A stretch of 64,000 nt of DNA from CAVVUF01 sp963751425 (GTDB lineage: Bacteria > Chloroflexota > Anaerolineae > Anaerolineales > UBA4823), in contig CAVVUF010000002.1 of the NCBI GenBank assembly GCA_963751425.1, positions 682,001 to 746,000 on the forward strand, read 5' to 3'. Under the pieces are notes generated by a model. That model made no database searches and was not told the DNA's origin. It saw only the letters and a list, made by a program, of their open reading frames with translations. The position numbers and the translations under genes are program-made. Shown here piece after piece: positions 1 to 9,333 of the stretch (its first letter is position 1; each line of letters starts with the position of its first letter).

Positions 1-460
1 TGGAGATGATTTCGAGGAAGAGGCTGAGCATGCGCGGCTGGTTCTCGATCCCTTCCATCCAGCGCACATAACCTGGATAGAGGGTTACTAAGACTGCGAT
101 ATAGAAAGCCCCCTGCCGCTGCCTGGGCCATAAGAGGTGGAAGAGCCAGAGAGCAGCCAGGCCGCTGAGCAGCCTCCAGGCATAACTCGTCAATTGGTAG
201 GGCAGGGGTTGAATCCCGAATAATTGGTAGAGCGTCTCGAAGAGAGGGGCGCGCGCCGGGCGGTCGATGCGGAACATCTCTTGGTAAAGGCCTTCGCCCC
301 CTTTCAGGCGGTCGATCATGTAATACCAGTCATCTCGATAATGGGTGGCCCGGGTGGCATTTGGCAGATACACGATGGCTGATACCAGGATCAGCAGGAT
401 GATTTCAGCTACTGGAAAGGAGAAGATTAATTTTTTCGCAGATGGACGTCGGGTTGGCAT
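1..460 (-). CDS. GT-C type glycosyltransferase, N-terminal fragment
   Basis: From an ATG at 460 an open frame of 153 codons runs off the left edge, so only the N-terminus is present. A basic start (PTRRPSAKK) precedes a membrane segment at about residues 12-33. The following outer loop contains HYRDDWYYM; an acidic residue in this first loop is where PMT/ArnT-like GT-C enzymes keep their catalytic Asp (family knowledge). Two more hydrophobic stretches follow near residues 92-108 and 117-130. The likely role is transfer of a sugar from a polyprenyl-phosphate donor on the outer face of the membrane; acceptor and sugar cannot be told. It is divergent from folE across an AT-rich gap of about 300 bases. 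Confidence 0.6.
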   Translation of the reverse strand, partial: MPTRRPSAKKLIFSFPVAEIILLILVSAIVYLPNATRATHYRDDWYYMIDRLKGGEGLYQEMFRIDRPARAPLFETLYQLFGIQPLPYQLTSYAWRLLSGLAALWLFHLLWPRQRQGAFYIAVLVTLYPGYVRWMEGIENQPRMLSLFLEIIS

Positions 461-661
461 CGTGTTGCATTATACCATCGAGGGTTAATCCACCTGACCT
501 ACCTCCGGGTGAGGATGGAGAATATTTATGAATAATATGACAAATATAATAAATTATAGTATAATAGTCTAAAATAAGGATCTGCATCGTATGCTCGACA
601 TATCAAACCATAAAAAAGCTCACTACAGATCCGAAAAACAATACAATTATTGTACAAAACA

Positions 662-690
662 TTGACAAATATAGTACTATGTATTAAAAT
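662..690 (+). promoter_or_regulatory. Promoter of the folE cluster
   Basis: TTGACA (662-667) and TAAAAT (685-690) are separated by exactly 17 bases in an AT-rich stretch 67 bases upstream of folE. The rest of the 481-756 gap is AT-rich, and I see no further element in it. Confidence 0.6.
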
Positions 691-756
691 GTTTTCAATG
701 ATTGACTGCTGCTCACGTAAAAGCGGCTAATTTTATTGTAAAGGAAAAACCCTAAC

Positions 757-1392
757 ATGAACGAAGAAAAAGTTTTCACCCAGGTTGCTGAACCCTTACA
801 AGATCTGTTTATCTTGCCTGAAGTTTCCTCTGAGCCAGTCTCGCTGATCGACTGCGCGGTGCATGATATCCTGGTGACGATCGGCGAAGACCCCACCCGC
901 CAGGGGCTGCAAAAGACTCCCGAGCGTGTCCGGCGCATGTATGACGAGCTGACCGCCGGCTACCGCACCGACCCAGTGAAGCTTATTAATGGCGCTCTGT
1001 TCGATGTGGAATACGATGAAATGGTTCTTGTAAAAGATATCGAATTTTATTCCCTGTGTGAGCACCACATGCTGCCCTTCTTTGGCAAGGCTTATGTGGC
1101 CTATATACCCAGTGGCAAGGTGATCGGCCTGAGCAAAATCCCGCGCATTGTCGAGATGTTCGCCCGTCGCCTGCAGGTGCAAGAGCGCATGACGACTGAG
1201 ATTGCTCAATTCATTGACCAGGTTCTCCAGCCGCGCGGCGTTGCGGTCTTTGTGGAAGGCTCGCATATGTGCTCCATGATGCGCGGCGTTAAGAAGCCGG
1301 ATGCAACCATGACCACGAACGTATTCTTGGGTGCCTTTAAAGAGGATAAGGATCTGCGGGCTGAATTCCTGGCTCAGGTGAATGGCAAGTAG
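757..1392 (+). CDS. folE: GTP cyclohydrolase I
   Basis: The 211-residue protein matches the usual length of the type I enzyme, which converts GTP to 7,8-dihydroneopterin triphosphate, the first step of folate and pterin synthesis in the cytoplasm. The zinc and active-site signature SLCEHHMLPFFGKAYVAY (about residues 96-113) and the second ligand region GSHMCSMMRGV (about 167-177) are both intact, as is the substrate-binding KVIGLSKIPRIVE stretch. A GA-rich ribosome site lies just upstream of the ATG. It heads a cluster with an SDR reductase, folB and folK. Confidence 0.95.
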   Translation: MNEEKVFTQVAEPLQDLFILPEVSSEPVSLIDCAVHDILVTIGEDPTRQGLQKTPERVRRMYDELTAGYRTDPVKLINGALFDVEYDEMVLVKDIEFYSLCEHHMLPFFGKAYVAYIPSGKVIGLSKIPRIVEMFARRLQVQERMTTEIAQFIDQVLQPRGVAVFVEGSHMCSMMRGVKKPDATMTTNVFLGAFKEDKDLRAEFLAQVNGK

Positions 1393-1439
1393 CCTGTTGG
1401 ATAAGCTGTATTTCATGATTTGCGAAAGCATGGGTCACA

Positions 1440-2171
1440 ATGTTGCTGGATTTGAAGGATAAAACAATTCTGATCACCGGGGCGGCCCGTCGCGTGGGAC
1501 GCAGCCTGGCTCTAGCGGTTGCCCGCTCCGGAGGAAATGTGCTGATCCATTATGGGACTTCGCTGCGCGAAGCAGAAAGCCTGCAGGAGGAGATCAGCTC
1601 TTTCGGTCGAACTGCGCAGCTCATCCAGGCTGACCTGGCTGACCCAGCTTCTGTAAAAAGGCTCTTCGAGCAAGCGGCTGCATTGGGTCCTGTAAATGGG
1701 TTGGTAAATAATGCATCCATCTTTGAGTCTTTAGATTTGGAAAAGACCCGTCTGGAGGATTGGAACCGCCATTTGATGGTGAACCTGACCGCGCCTTTCC
1801 TGCTTAGCCAGGCTTTTGCGCGGGCTCTCCCGCAAGAGATGCCTGGGCGGATTGTCAACATATTGGATTGGCGAGCATTACGCCCAGGTCCCGACCATTT
1901 GCCTTATACGATCAGTAAATCATCCCTGGCGGCGCTCACCCAATCCCTGGCAGTCGCCCTGGCACCGCGGATCACTGTGAACGCCCTGGCGCTGGGTGCC
2001 ATCTTGCCGCCCAGCGATGGCGGGGATGCAGTGGATATCATCCAATCCGTGCCGGCTCAGCGTTGGGCCGGACTGCATGAGGTCGATGAGGCATTATTAT
2101 TCTTGCTGGCGGGTCCAGCCTACATTACCGGCGAAATCCTCCATGTAGATGGTGGGCGGCACCTGGTTTAA
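1440..2171 (+). CDS. Short-chain dehydrogenase, pteridine-reductase/FolM-like
   Basis: A 243-residue Rossmann-fold SDR. The N-terminal cofactor loop reads TGAARRVGRSLA; a TGxxxRxG loop with Arg, followed by VLIHYGTSLREAESL, is typical of NADPH-dependent pteridine reductases (PTR1, FolM) rather than generic SDRs. The NNAS motif (about residues 90-93) and catalytic YTISK (about 156-160) are present. Its place between folE and folB supports reduction of a dihydropterin or dihydrofolate. No folA or folP is present in the window, so it may supply dihydrofolate reductase activity; that is inference. Substrate specificity is not proven. Confidence 0.75.
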   Translation: MLLDLKDKTILITGAARRVGRSLALAVARSGGNVLIHYGTSLREAESLQEEISSFGRTAQLIQADLADPASVKRLFEQAAALGPVNGLVNNASIFESLDLEKTRLEDWNRHLMVNLTAPFLLSQAFARALPQEMPGRIVNILDWRALRPGPDHLPYTISKSSLAALTQSLAVALAPRITVNALALGAILPPSDGGDAVDIIQSVPAQRWAGLHEVDEALLFLLAGPAYITGEILHVDGGRHLV

Positions 2172-2209
2172 AAGGTAGAATAGATGGCAACCCCTGCTTC
2201 GGAGGTAAT

Positions 2210-2572
2210 ATGGATCAAATTTTAATCACAGACCTGGTCGCGCGCGGCATCATTGGCTTGAATGATTGGGAGCGCGAAAAACCTCAAGAGATTCTCATCA
2301 ACATCGCCTTGTTTACCGATATCCATAAAGCGGGCGAAACCGATGACCTGGCTTACAGCGTGAATTACCGCACTGTAGCGAAAAAAGCCATGGCACACGC
2401 CGAAACTGCCGGGAGGCTTACGGTTGAAGCTCTGGCGACGGATATTGCCCGCCTCTGCCTGGAGGAACCCGGTGTTCAGAAGGTGCGTATCCGTCTTGAA
2501 AAACCCGGCGCAGTGCGCTTTGCCCGCTCGGTGGGTGTAGAGATCGAGCGCAGTCGAGAGGATTTTCGGTGA
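2210..2572 (+). CDS. folB: Dihydroneopterin aldolase
   Basis: The 120-residue protein has the size and pattern of FolB, which cleaves 7,8-dihydroneopterin to 6-hydroxymethyl-dihydropterin and glycolaldehyde. Diagnostic stretches are GIIGLNDWEREKPQEI near residues 13-28 (catalytic Glu region), the YSVNYRTV loop at about 49-56, TVEALATDIARLCL at about 71-84, and RIRLEKPGAVRFARSVGVEI at the end with the conserved KP. A GGAGG site precedes the ATG by six bases. The stop overlaps the GTG of folK by four bases, implying translational coupling. Confidence 0.92.
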   Translation: MDQILITDLVARGIIGLNDWEREKPQEILINIALFTDIHKAGETDDLAYSVNYRTVAKKAMAHAETAGRLTVEALATDIARLCLEEPGVQKVRIRLEKPGAVRFARSVGVEIERSREDFR

Positions 2573-3084
2573 GAGCCACGCCAATCCCAGCTCAGCAGCA
2601 CCGCGCCTGCCTTCTGCTGGGCTCCAACATACAGCCGGAGGAAAACTTGCGCAAGGCAGTTCATTTACTGCGCCAAAACTTTCCGGTCGAGCAAGTATCC
2701 GGGGTTTGGGAGTCTGCTGCGGTAGGCTCGGATGGCCCAAATTTCTTGAACGCCGCGGTGATTATCCGCACATCCTTGAAGCCCCAGCAGCTCAAAGACG
2801 GTTTCTTGCGTCCCTTTGAAGCCCGCCTGGGTCGGGTGAGGACGATCGATAAGAATGCGCCTCGAACGATCGATATCGATATCGTGGCCTGGGACGCGGA
2901 TATTGTCGATGCAAACGTTTGGAAATTTGCACACGCCGCTGTACCTGTCGCCGAGCTTTTGCCTTGCTACCAATCGGAAGCGACTGGCGAATATTTGGAG
3001 CAGAGAGCTGCTCATTTGAGCCGCTCGACCCATATTTTCGCTAAAAGAGAAGTACCGGCGCTCTTTCCTGACCAGCGAGTATAA
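2569..3084 (+). CDS. folK: 2-amino-4-hydroxy-6-hydroxymethyldihydropteridine pyrophosphokinase
   Basis: HPPK activates hydroxymethyl-dihydropterin with ATP for sulfonamide-target FolP. The protein starts with GTG inside the folB stop (GTGA overlap). It shows LLGSNIQPEENL near residue 16, the FLNAAV strand at about 62-67, and the ATP/Mg loop RTIDKNAPRTIDIDIVAWD (about 89-107), the best signature of the family. It has 171 residues, slightly longer than E. coli FolK because of a C-terminal tail of about 20 residues. FolP itself is not in the window. Confidence 0.9.
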   Translation: MRATPIPAQQHRACLLLGSNIQPEENLRKAVHLLRQNFPVEQVSGVWESAAVGSDGPNFLNAAVIIRTSLKPQQLKDGFLRPFEARLGRVRTIDKNAPRTIDIDIVAWDADIVDANVWKFAHAAVPVAELLPCYQSEATGEYLEQRAAHLSRSTHIFAKREVPALFPDQRV

Positions 3085-3107
3085 AGAGCCTCCTAACGGA
3101 GCCTTTC

Positions 3108-3136
3108 TTGACAGTTTGTGTGGGGAAAGATAGAAT
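3108..3136 (+). promoter_or_regulatory. Promoter upstream of the SGNH lipoprotein
   Basis: TTGACA (3108-3113), a 17-base spacer and TAGAAT (3131-3136). The predicted transcription start (about 3143) falls on or after the TTG at 3140, which argues that the downstream gene starts later than 3140 or is leaderless. Confidence 0.55.
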
Positions 3137-3139
3137 GAT

Positions 3140-4201
3140 TTGAAAATTACCTGGAGAGGCGTTTATTGCGAGGCAGGAGCATTAAGCCTGTGGTTTCAAC
3201 GCTGCATCGTGGGCTGTCTGGTATTGTCCCTCAGTGGTTTATGGGGCTGCAATAAATCAGGACAGCGTTCCCTTAATTTACAATCTCGTTATCAATTTTA
3301 TCTACCCGCTGTTGGTGGACCGCCACCTTCTCCTGAAACGGGGGTTCCCTACCCTGCATCACCCATCCTAGAGCCTGCCAGTGGGGTGATAGCGGCCGAA
3401 GGGTCTGGTGTGATAAACTCTGCCGAGCCGCTTGGGGATTTTACTCCAGCACTAAACGATGTCCCAATCTCCGAAATTATTGTGTTGCCAGAAGAAACCC
3501 TCCGGACCGTACGCGAGATTTACGCCACCGGCCAGTCTTTAGGCAATAATCCGCACGCTTTCTCCAAAATTGGAGACAGCACCATTGAGAGTCCATTTTT
3601 CCTGGACCGCTTTGATGATGGGCCTTATAACCTGGGGGAATTTGCATACCTGCAGAAGGTGATCGATTATTACGCAGGCTCTTTTACCCGCCAGGGTAGA
3701 GCGGTCTACCGCGGGCTGCATACCTGGAGCATGTTCGACCCGGCCTGGGCTGACCCGGAATTTTGCGACCCCAATGAGACTCCGATTGACTGTGAGTTTC
3801 GCTTACAGCATCCCAGCCTGGTCTTCATCCGGGTCGGCTCTAACGATGTTGGGCGTTCAGATCTCTTCCGTCAGAATATGACCCAGCTGATCGAGCTGTG
3901 TTTTGAACGAGGCGTGATCCCCATCATCGGTACCAAGGCAGATCGCAACGAGGGGAGCAATATTAACAATGAGATGCTGCGTGAGATGGCTGAGAATTAT
4001 GATGTGCCGCTTTGGGATTTCGACCGGATCGCAGATACCCTCCCGGGGCGGGGGATGGATGTAGATGGTGTGCACCTTACGACTTTTTATGCGCATGATT
4101 ACACCTTGCCATATGCTTTGCAGACTGGTTATGGCGTTCATAATATAACCGCTTTGATGATGCTTTACGAACTATGGCGAAACCTTCCTACCGCTCCCTA
4201 A
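3140..4201 (+). CDS. SGNH/GDSL-type hydrolase lipoprotein
   Basis: A lipoprotein signal (IVGCLVLSLSGLWGC, lipobox near residue 36) is followed by a short Pro-rich linker that begins YQFYLPAVGG. The catalytic domain carries SGNH blocks: GDST (nucleophile Ser), VGSNDVG (block III Asn) and DGVHLT (block V Asp-His). SGNH enzymes hydrolyse esters of lipids or carbohydrates; here the enzyme would act on the outer membrane face or cell surface. The frame opens with TTG at 3140, but the promoter just upstream and an AGGAG at 3174-3178 suggest a later start near the CTG at 3188. The substrate is unknown. Confidence 0.75.
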   Translation: MKITWRGVYCEAGALSLWFQRCIVGCLVLSLSGLWGCNKSGQRSLNLQSRYQFYLPAVGGPPPSPETGVPYPASPILEPASGVIAAEGSGVINSAEPLGDFTPALNDVPISEIIVLPEETLRTVREIYATGQSLGNNPHAFSKIGDSTIESPFFLDRFDDGPYNLGEFAYLQKVIDYYAGSFTRQGRAVYRGLHTWSMFDPAWADPEFCDPNETPIDCEFRLQHPSLVFIRVGSNDVGRSDLFRQNMTQLIELCFERGVIPIIGTKADRNEGSNINNEMLREMAENYDVPLWDFDRIADTLPGRGMDVDGVHLTTFYAHDYTLPYALQTGYGVHNITALMMLYELWRNLPTAP

Positions 4202-4674
4202 AGTCATCGAATAACTTAAATGGTCGCGTGCCATTGCGAGCCGCTGTTTCTTGGCAGCGTAGCGATATACTCGTTGTTCTCAACGCCATCGCCGCAAGCA
4301 CCATCGTGCCCTTGCTCATTTCAACGATTGTGTTGCTTTTCCTGGCTGGCTGTAAGGGGGAAGACCGTAATAACCCGAAAGCCGTGGTCGAGGATTATTT
4401 GCAGGCGAAAATCAACCGTGATACCGATACCATCCAGAAGCTGCTGTGCTCTGAAATGGAAACCTATCTTGAGCGTGAGACGCACACCTTTGAGACGGTC
4501 AGCGATGCCAGGATCGATGATCTGAGCTGCACCTGGGAAGAAGTGCAGTCTGTTGTCCGCTGCCAGGGAAAGATTGTCGCCTCTTATGGCGCGGAACAAA
4601 CCGAATTTCCTCTAAATGCCTACCGCGTCATTGAGGAAGACGGCCAGTGGAAATGGTGTGGAGAAAGCCGGTAA
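4174..4674 (+). CDS. Small secreted lipoprotein, NTF2-like
   Basis: The frame begins inside the end of the SGNH gene (28-base overlap) and encodes 166 residues. A hydrophobic segment ending in the lipobox LLFLAGC lies at about residues 45-60, followed by about 105 residues with the pattern NNPKAVVEDYLQAKINRD...LLCSE, reminiscent of DUF4878/NTF2-like lipoproteins that precede a small cone-shaped domain. Three or four Cys residues in the mature part could form disulfides. The long N-terminal region before the signal makes a later start possible. No enzymatic motif is visible; the function is unknown. Confidence 0.6.
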   Translation: MAKPSYRSLKSSNNLNGRVPLRAAVSWQRSDILVVLNAIAASTIVPLLISTIVLLFLAGCKGEDRNNPKAVVEDYLQAKINRDTDTIQKLLCSEMETYLERETHTFETVSDARIDDLSCTWEEVQSVVRCQGKIVASYGAEQTEFPLNAYRVIEEDGQWKWCGESR

Positions 4675-4767
4675 TATTCCGGAGAAAATAACCCCTCGCC
4701 TCCATTTCGGCATCCAGGGGTTATACCTGGTTAGTCTAGAATTGCCCGCAAAGGGAAAGGATTTTCC

Positions 4768-5622
4768 ATGTCCAAGGTTGCCATTATCACAGATACCGAC
4801 AGCTCTCTTCAATTCGAGCTGGCAGAAAAATACCAAATCCGCCTGGTTCCTATCACTATCCAATTCGGTCAAGAGTCCCTGCAAACGGGTTACGATATCG
4901 ATGATGCGCAGGTATTTGCGCGGATCGACCGGGAAGGCAGGCTGCCGACGACGGCTGCGCCCTCTCCAGGGGCTTTTGCGAAGGCTTACCAGGCCGCTTT
5001 CGATCAAGGCGCCCAGGCAATCGTCTGCCTGTGTGTCAGCAGCGAGATCAGCGCTACGTATGCGGCCGCGCTCACTGCCCGCGACCTGGTCCCCGATAAA
5101 GATATTACCGTGCTCGATACGCGCAGTTTGTCGCTTGCACAGGGCTTCATGGCGCTGGCGGCTGCAGAGGCCGCTGCCTCAGGGGCTTCGAAAGCAGAAA
5201 TCATCCAACAAGCCACGCAGGTGGGTGAGCGGACATATCTTTATGCGGCTTTAGCCACGTTGAAATACCTGGCGATGAGCGGTAGGGTAGGCCACCTGGC
5301 CGCGGGGATGGCCAATTTGCTGAATGTGAAACCTATCCTGACCATTCGGAATGGAAAGCTTGACCTCCTGGAAAAGGTGCGCACGCGCTCAAAAGCCTGG
5401 GGGCGGGTGATTGAGTTGGTCGCTCAGTCAGCCGGCGGGCGCAGCTTCGAGCGCATGGCGATCGTGCATGTGAATGCCTTGAGCGAAGCGAAGCAGTTCG
5501 AGACGATTCTCCGCGCCAACCTGGCCTGTCCTGAAACGATCTTTTATGGAGAATTAACACCGGGGCTTTCGGTGCATTCCGGTGCAGGCTTGGTTGGGGT
5601 TGCTTACACACTCTCCGCCTGA
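4768..5622 (+). CDS. DegV family fatty-acid-binding protein
   Basis: The 284-residue protein shows the DegV fold markers: an N-terminal IITDTDSSLQFELAEKY strand-loop, the TTAAPSPGAFAKAYQ motif (about residues 51-65) that holds the carboxylate of a bound fatty acid, CLCVSSEISATY (about 90-101), and LKYLAMSGRV (about 168-177). Family members bind acyl chains and, in Firmicutes, hand them to the FakA kinase. No FakA homologue is seen nearby. The upstream spacer has an inverted repeat (TAACCCCT 4689-4696 with AGGGGTTA 4716-4723) without a T run. Confidence 0.88.
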   Translation: MSKVAIITDTDSSLQFELAEKYQIRLVPITIQFGQESLQTGYDIDDAQVFARIDREGRLPTTAAPSPGAFAKAYQAAFDQGAQAIVCLCVSSEISATYAAALTARDLVPDKDITVLDTRSLSLAQGFMALAAAEAAASGASKAEIIQQATQVGERTYLYAALATLKYLAMSGRVGHLAAGMANLLNVKPILTIRNGKLDLLEKVRTRSKAWGRVIELVAQSAGGRSFERMAIVHVNALSEAKQFETILRANLACPETIFYGELTPGLSVHSGAGLVGVAYTLSA

Positions 5623-5731
5623 TCTTGCAGCAGTAAAGAAACCTTGTAGAAAAGACTTTTATTTTGTGTTTTTCGCTTGACAGTAATCATGGCTGAAGCA
5701 TTTTCGGTTTTTATGCTACAATAGATTATCT

Positions 5732-6172
5732 ATGGAAAACAAGCCGAAGTTTCAGGTGCCCGAACGGAATCCTTCCACGTATGCCATCCACCGCCGCGAG
5801 GTCTTCTGGCAGATCACCTTTCCGCTAGCAATTGCCTTGCTGCTCATCCTTTGCATGGTGACGGGGGTGATCCTGGCGGGGGTAAAGGGCTTGGGTGATA
5901 TCAGCCGCTGGGCAGATATCTCTTTGATCTGGCTCTTAATCCCAGCAATTATCCTCACGCTGATCTCGTTCTTTGCTGTGATTGGTTTCATTTACCTGGT
6001 CACCCGGCTGTTGGGAGTCCTCCCCGGTTATGCCCGGTTAACGCAAGATTATTTTCATCTGTTCCAGGTACGCTCGAAAAAGATCGCTAACCAGATCGTC
6101 GAGCCATTTCTCAAGCTGCGCAGCTTCAAAGCTGGAGCGGAAGCCCTTTGGCAAAAGCCCAAGAAAGGATAG
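5732..6172 (+). CDS. Small membrane protein, two transmembrane segments
   Basis: A 146-residue protein with a polar N-terminus and two clear membrane helices, about residues 24-50 and 66-91, then a basic amphipathic tail (RSKKIANQIVEPFLKLRSF) that resembles the phage-holin-like or coiled tail of uncharacterised Chloroflexota proteins. It is followed after three bases by another single-span protein, so the two are probably cotranscribed. A TACAAT box at 5717-5722 lies close to the ATG. I do not recognise the family. Confidence 0.6.
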   Translation: MENKPKFQVPERNPSTYAIHRREVFWQITFPLAIALLLILCMVTGVILAGVKGLGDISRWADISLIWLLIPAIILTLISFFAVIGFIYLVTRLLGVLPGYARLTQDYFHLFQVRSKKIANQIVEPFLKLRSFKAGAEALWQKPKKG

Positions 6173-6175
6173 GAT

Positions 6176-6403
6176 ATGGAAGAAGAATTGGAAATTATCC
6201 CAGAAGACAATTGGAAACCCAAAGTGTTAGCAATTGGTGGGGCGATTGGTTTAATGACCGGCTTGCTGGCAGCTTATTTAATGATCCAGCGCGCCGAAAA
6301 AGATGAGACCAAGCCTGAGCTGAGCGCGGGCGACGGGGTCAAGCTGGGTGTGCTGGTCTTGGGTCTGCTGCGCTCGGTGGCGATGTTGGGGGAAGGCAAG
6401 TAA
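6176..6403 (+). CDS. Small single-span membrane protein
   Basis: A 75-residue protein: an acidic N-terminus (MEEELEIIPEDNWK), one Gly-rich membrane helix at about residues 17-37 (VLAIGGAIGLMTGLLAAYLM), then a second weaker hydrophobic stretch (VKLGVLVLGLLRSVAML). It starts three bases after the preceding membrane-protein gene and both end before a strong terminator, so they look like a two-gene unit whose products may work together. The function is unknown. Confidence 0.6.
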   Translation: MEEELEIIPEDNWKPKVLAIGGAIGLMTGLLAAYLMIQRAEKDETKPELSAGDGVKLGVLVLGLLRSVAMLGEGK

Positions 6404-6447
6404 ACCTTTCGGTTTTTTCCGGGGAAGTTAAATGACTGAATAACCTT

Positions 6448-6480
6448 CCTGCCCGAAGCGCCGCGCTCCGGGCAGGTTTT
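6448..6480 (+). terminator. Rho-independent terminator
   Basis: CCTGCCCG (6448-6455) pairs with CGGGCAGG (6469-6476). The stem continues inward through AGCG/CGCT after one mismatch, and TTTT follows directly. It closes the DegV/small-membrane-protein region. Confidence 0.85.
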
Positions 6481-6502
6481 GGTAAAGTGGGAGGGCGAGA
6501 GG

Positions 6503-9254
6503 ATGATCACAAAACCATTCATTCGAAAGTGTGGAATTTTTGCGTTGTCGCTTGGTTTGGTCGGGCTCTTGCTTTGGGGTTGGGTGAATATCACTCGGGT
6601 TTCTGCTGAAGTAATTCATAATGATCAGCAGCCTGAAGCCGCCGCCGAGTTCGACTCCATACCTGGTGAAAGATATCAGCCCTTACACCTTAGCTTCAAC
6701 GCCCACGAAGCTGCTCGTGATCAATGGCGTGACCTATTTCATAGCCGATGACGGCGTGCGCGGCGTTGAGCTGTGGAAGAGCGACGGCACGCAGGCGGGG
6801 ACATTGCTGGTCAAGGATATTTACCCAGGGAAGAATTTTCCTTCCAATATCTACTCGCTGACGGATGTGAATGGGACCCTGTTCTTCATTGCGGAGGATG
6901 GGGTGAACGGCTCGGAGCTGTGGAAGAGCGATGGCACTACAGCCGGGACGCAATTAGTGAAGGATATCTGGCCTGGGAACCTCGGCTCTGGCGCTGCTTG
7001 CCTGGCAGCGATCGATGGCAAGCTGTATTTCAATGCGTCTTCGCCTCAAGCGAACTTTGAACTTTGGATCAGTGATGGGACGGAAGCAGGCACTGTGGTG
7101 ATCGATTATCCAGGGCGGAGCTTAAACCCATGCCAGTTTACAAAGGTCAATGGTGTGACTTTGTTTTTCGCTTTTGGTATGAGTAATCCGACCATCGAAT
7201 TATGGAAAACAGATGGCACGCTTGGTGGGACTGTGCAGGTCAAACTGCTGGCGACGGGTTACATGGATGGACCTGACAACCTGACTGTGATGAACGATAC
7301 GCTATATATGGCATTGGATGATGGAATAACGGGTCGCGAGCTTTGGAAAAGCGACGGTACCATTACGGGCACGGTGATGGTCAAGGACATTTTCACCGGC
7401 ACGAGCAGTGCATCACCAGACTACCTGGCTGTTTACAATGGTACTTTGTACTTCAGCGCTAACGATGGTGTGCACGGCACAGAATTGTGGAAAAGCGATG
7501 GCACCCTGGCTGGCACAGTTTTAGTCAAAGATATCGTCGCCGGGATATCCTCCTCATATCCCTCACAATTGATCAACGCCAGCAGCGGGCTGCTCTTCAG
7601 CGCCGACGATGGGGTTGCTGGTGCTGAGCTGTGGAAAAGCGATGGCACCCAGGGGAATACCGTCCTGGTCAAAGATATTTATTCTGGGACGATAGCTTCC
7701 TCCCCAGGCGGCTTCGTCCTCACAGCCACCGGGGTGTATTTTTCAGCAGGGGAGGAAACCACCGGTAAAGAGCTGTGGAAGACGGACGGCACTCCAACCG
7801 GTACGCTGTTGGTCGCGGATATCCAGGAAGATTTCCGCTCTTCTTCGCCCTCGAACCTGAGAGCTTTCGGCAGCGGGGTAATCTTTTCAGCCAACGACGG
7901 GATACGCAGTACGGAGCTGTGGAAATCGGATGGCATGCCAGGAGGTACTCTGTTGGTGCGCGACATTAATCCCCTGCCGGGCTCCAGCCCAGCCAACCTC
8001 GTGGACGTCAATAACACACTCTTCTTTGCCGCTGATGATGGCGTTAACGGCAAGGAGCTGTGGAAGAGCAATGGCACTTTGGGAGGTACGACATTGGTCA
8101 AGGATATCCGCCTCAACGGCAGTGCCTCTCCGCACGCCATGGGGAACATCAATGGAAAGCTCTTTTTCTTTGCTAATGATGGGGCCTCTGGAGACGAGCT
8201 GTGGCGCAGCGATGGGACCTCACCGGGTACATCCCTTGTCAAAGACATCAATCCAGGTATCACCGGCTCGTATGCCATCGATCAAATGGTGAACATGAAC
8301 GGCTGGGCTTATTTCGCCGCCAATGATGGCGTGCACGGGGTCGAGCTTTGGAGGAGTGACGGCACCGCAGCGAACACCGTGCTTTTCATGGATATTAATC
8401 CGAGTGGTAATTCCACGCCGGTGGCTTTGACCGTTGTCGATGGGGCTTTATATTTTTTGGCGCAGCAGATGGGCACTCCTCCGTTTGATTTGTGGCGAAG
8501 CGATGGCACAATCGCGGGGACTTATCTCTTCAAGAGCGATGCAAGCATTCCCATTGAAGTCAATGGAACTCTGTACTTCGGCGCCTCTGACAATGAGTAC
8601 GGCAGGGAGCTGTGGAAAAGCGACGGCACGATTTCCGGCACGGTCAGGGTTTCGGATATCTGCCCCGATGCCTGCTCATCCAAGGTAGGGGGGACCACAG
8701 CTCTGGCTGGGAAGGTTTATTTCAACGCCAACGATGGCTCAACGGGGAATGAGTTGTGGGTGAGTGATGGCACTTTCCCGGGAACGACTTTAGTCAAAGA
8801 CATCCGTCCGGGGATTGACCCATCGTACATTACGTATATCGTAACAATGGGTCACAGCCTCTATTTCAGGGCTACCGATGGAGTCCATGGTATTGAACTT
8901 TGGAAGAGTGATGGTACTCTGACTGGCACACAGATGGTAAAGGATATCTGGCCCGGCACCGAGCCGCAAACAAACCCCGGTAGTAATTTCATTGTCTGGG
9001 GTGATCGGTTTTACTTCACTGCCGATGATGGGGTGCATGGCAAGGAGCTGTGGATCAGCGATGGCAGCGAGGCCGGTACGCTGTTGCTGGGAGATATCTG
9101 GCCAGGGTCGGAGACCTCGTCGATCAATTACCTGACAACATCTAATATCCGCCTGTTCTTCAGTGCCAACGACGGTCTAACCGGTCCGGAGCCGTGGGCG
9201 GTCAACCTGCAGGATATCCGGAAAAAGGTCTATTTAGCCTTTGTTAAGCGTTAA
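6503..9254 (+). CDS. Secreted ELWxxDGT-repeat protein, copy 1 (one frameshift)
   Basis: The ATG at 6503 gives a signal peptide (MITKPFIRKCGIFALSLGLV...) in one frame, while the repeats lie in the next frame from about 6640. One extra base in the GCC/GCG-rich stretch near 6640-6655 explains this, and the repaired gene is a whole 916 codons. The mature protein has 17 repeats of about 49 residues built on ELWKSDGTxxGTxLVKDIxPG, each followed by a strand pair such as NGTLFFxADDGVHG, matching the ELWxxDGT repeat family (TIGR04534), probably a beta-propeller-like or beta-solenoid exoprotein. It ends in KKVYLAFVKR, a tail shared with the neighbouring copy. A role in surface adhesion or exo-structure is plausible but unproven. 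Confidence 0.8.
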
Positions 9255-9333
9255 TTACATTAGAAAGATCTCGTTTTTCAGGGGGAACACGAAACAAAAT
9301 TCACCGTGCCATTTTCGGTGGGAGGGTTTTCTC

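Noticed and set aside
796..1431. 211-codon open frame antisense to folE
   Set aside because: folE has all family motifs and a promoter; the antisense frame has none and is a reflection of codon bias.
3085..3107. Weak CTCC/GGAG hairpin after folK as a terminator
   Set aside because: The stem is only four pairs and lacks a proper T run.
7679..8278. 199-codon and similar open frames antisense to the ELWxxDGT repeats
   Set aside because: They repeat PSLFHSS-like strings that are just the complement of the ELWKSDG repeats.
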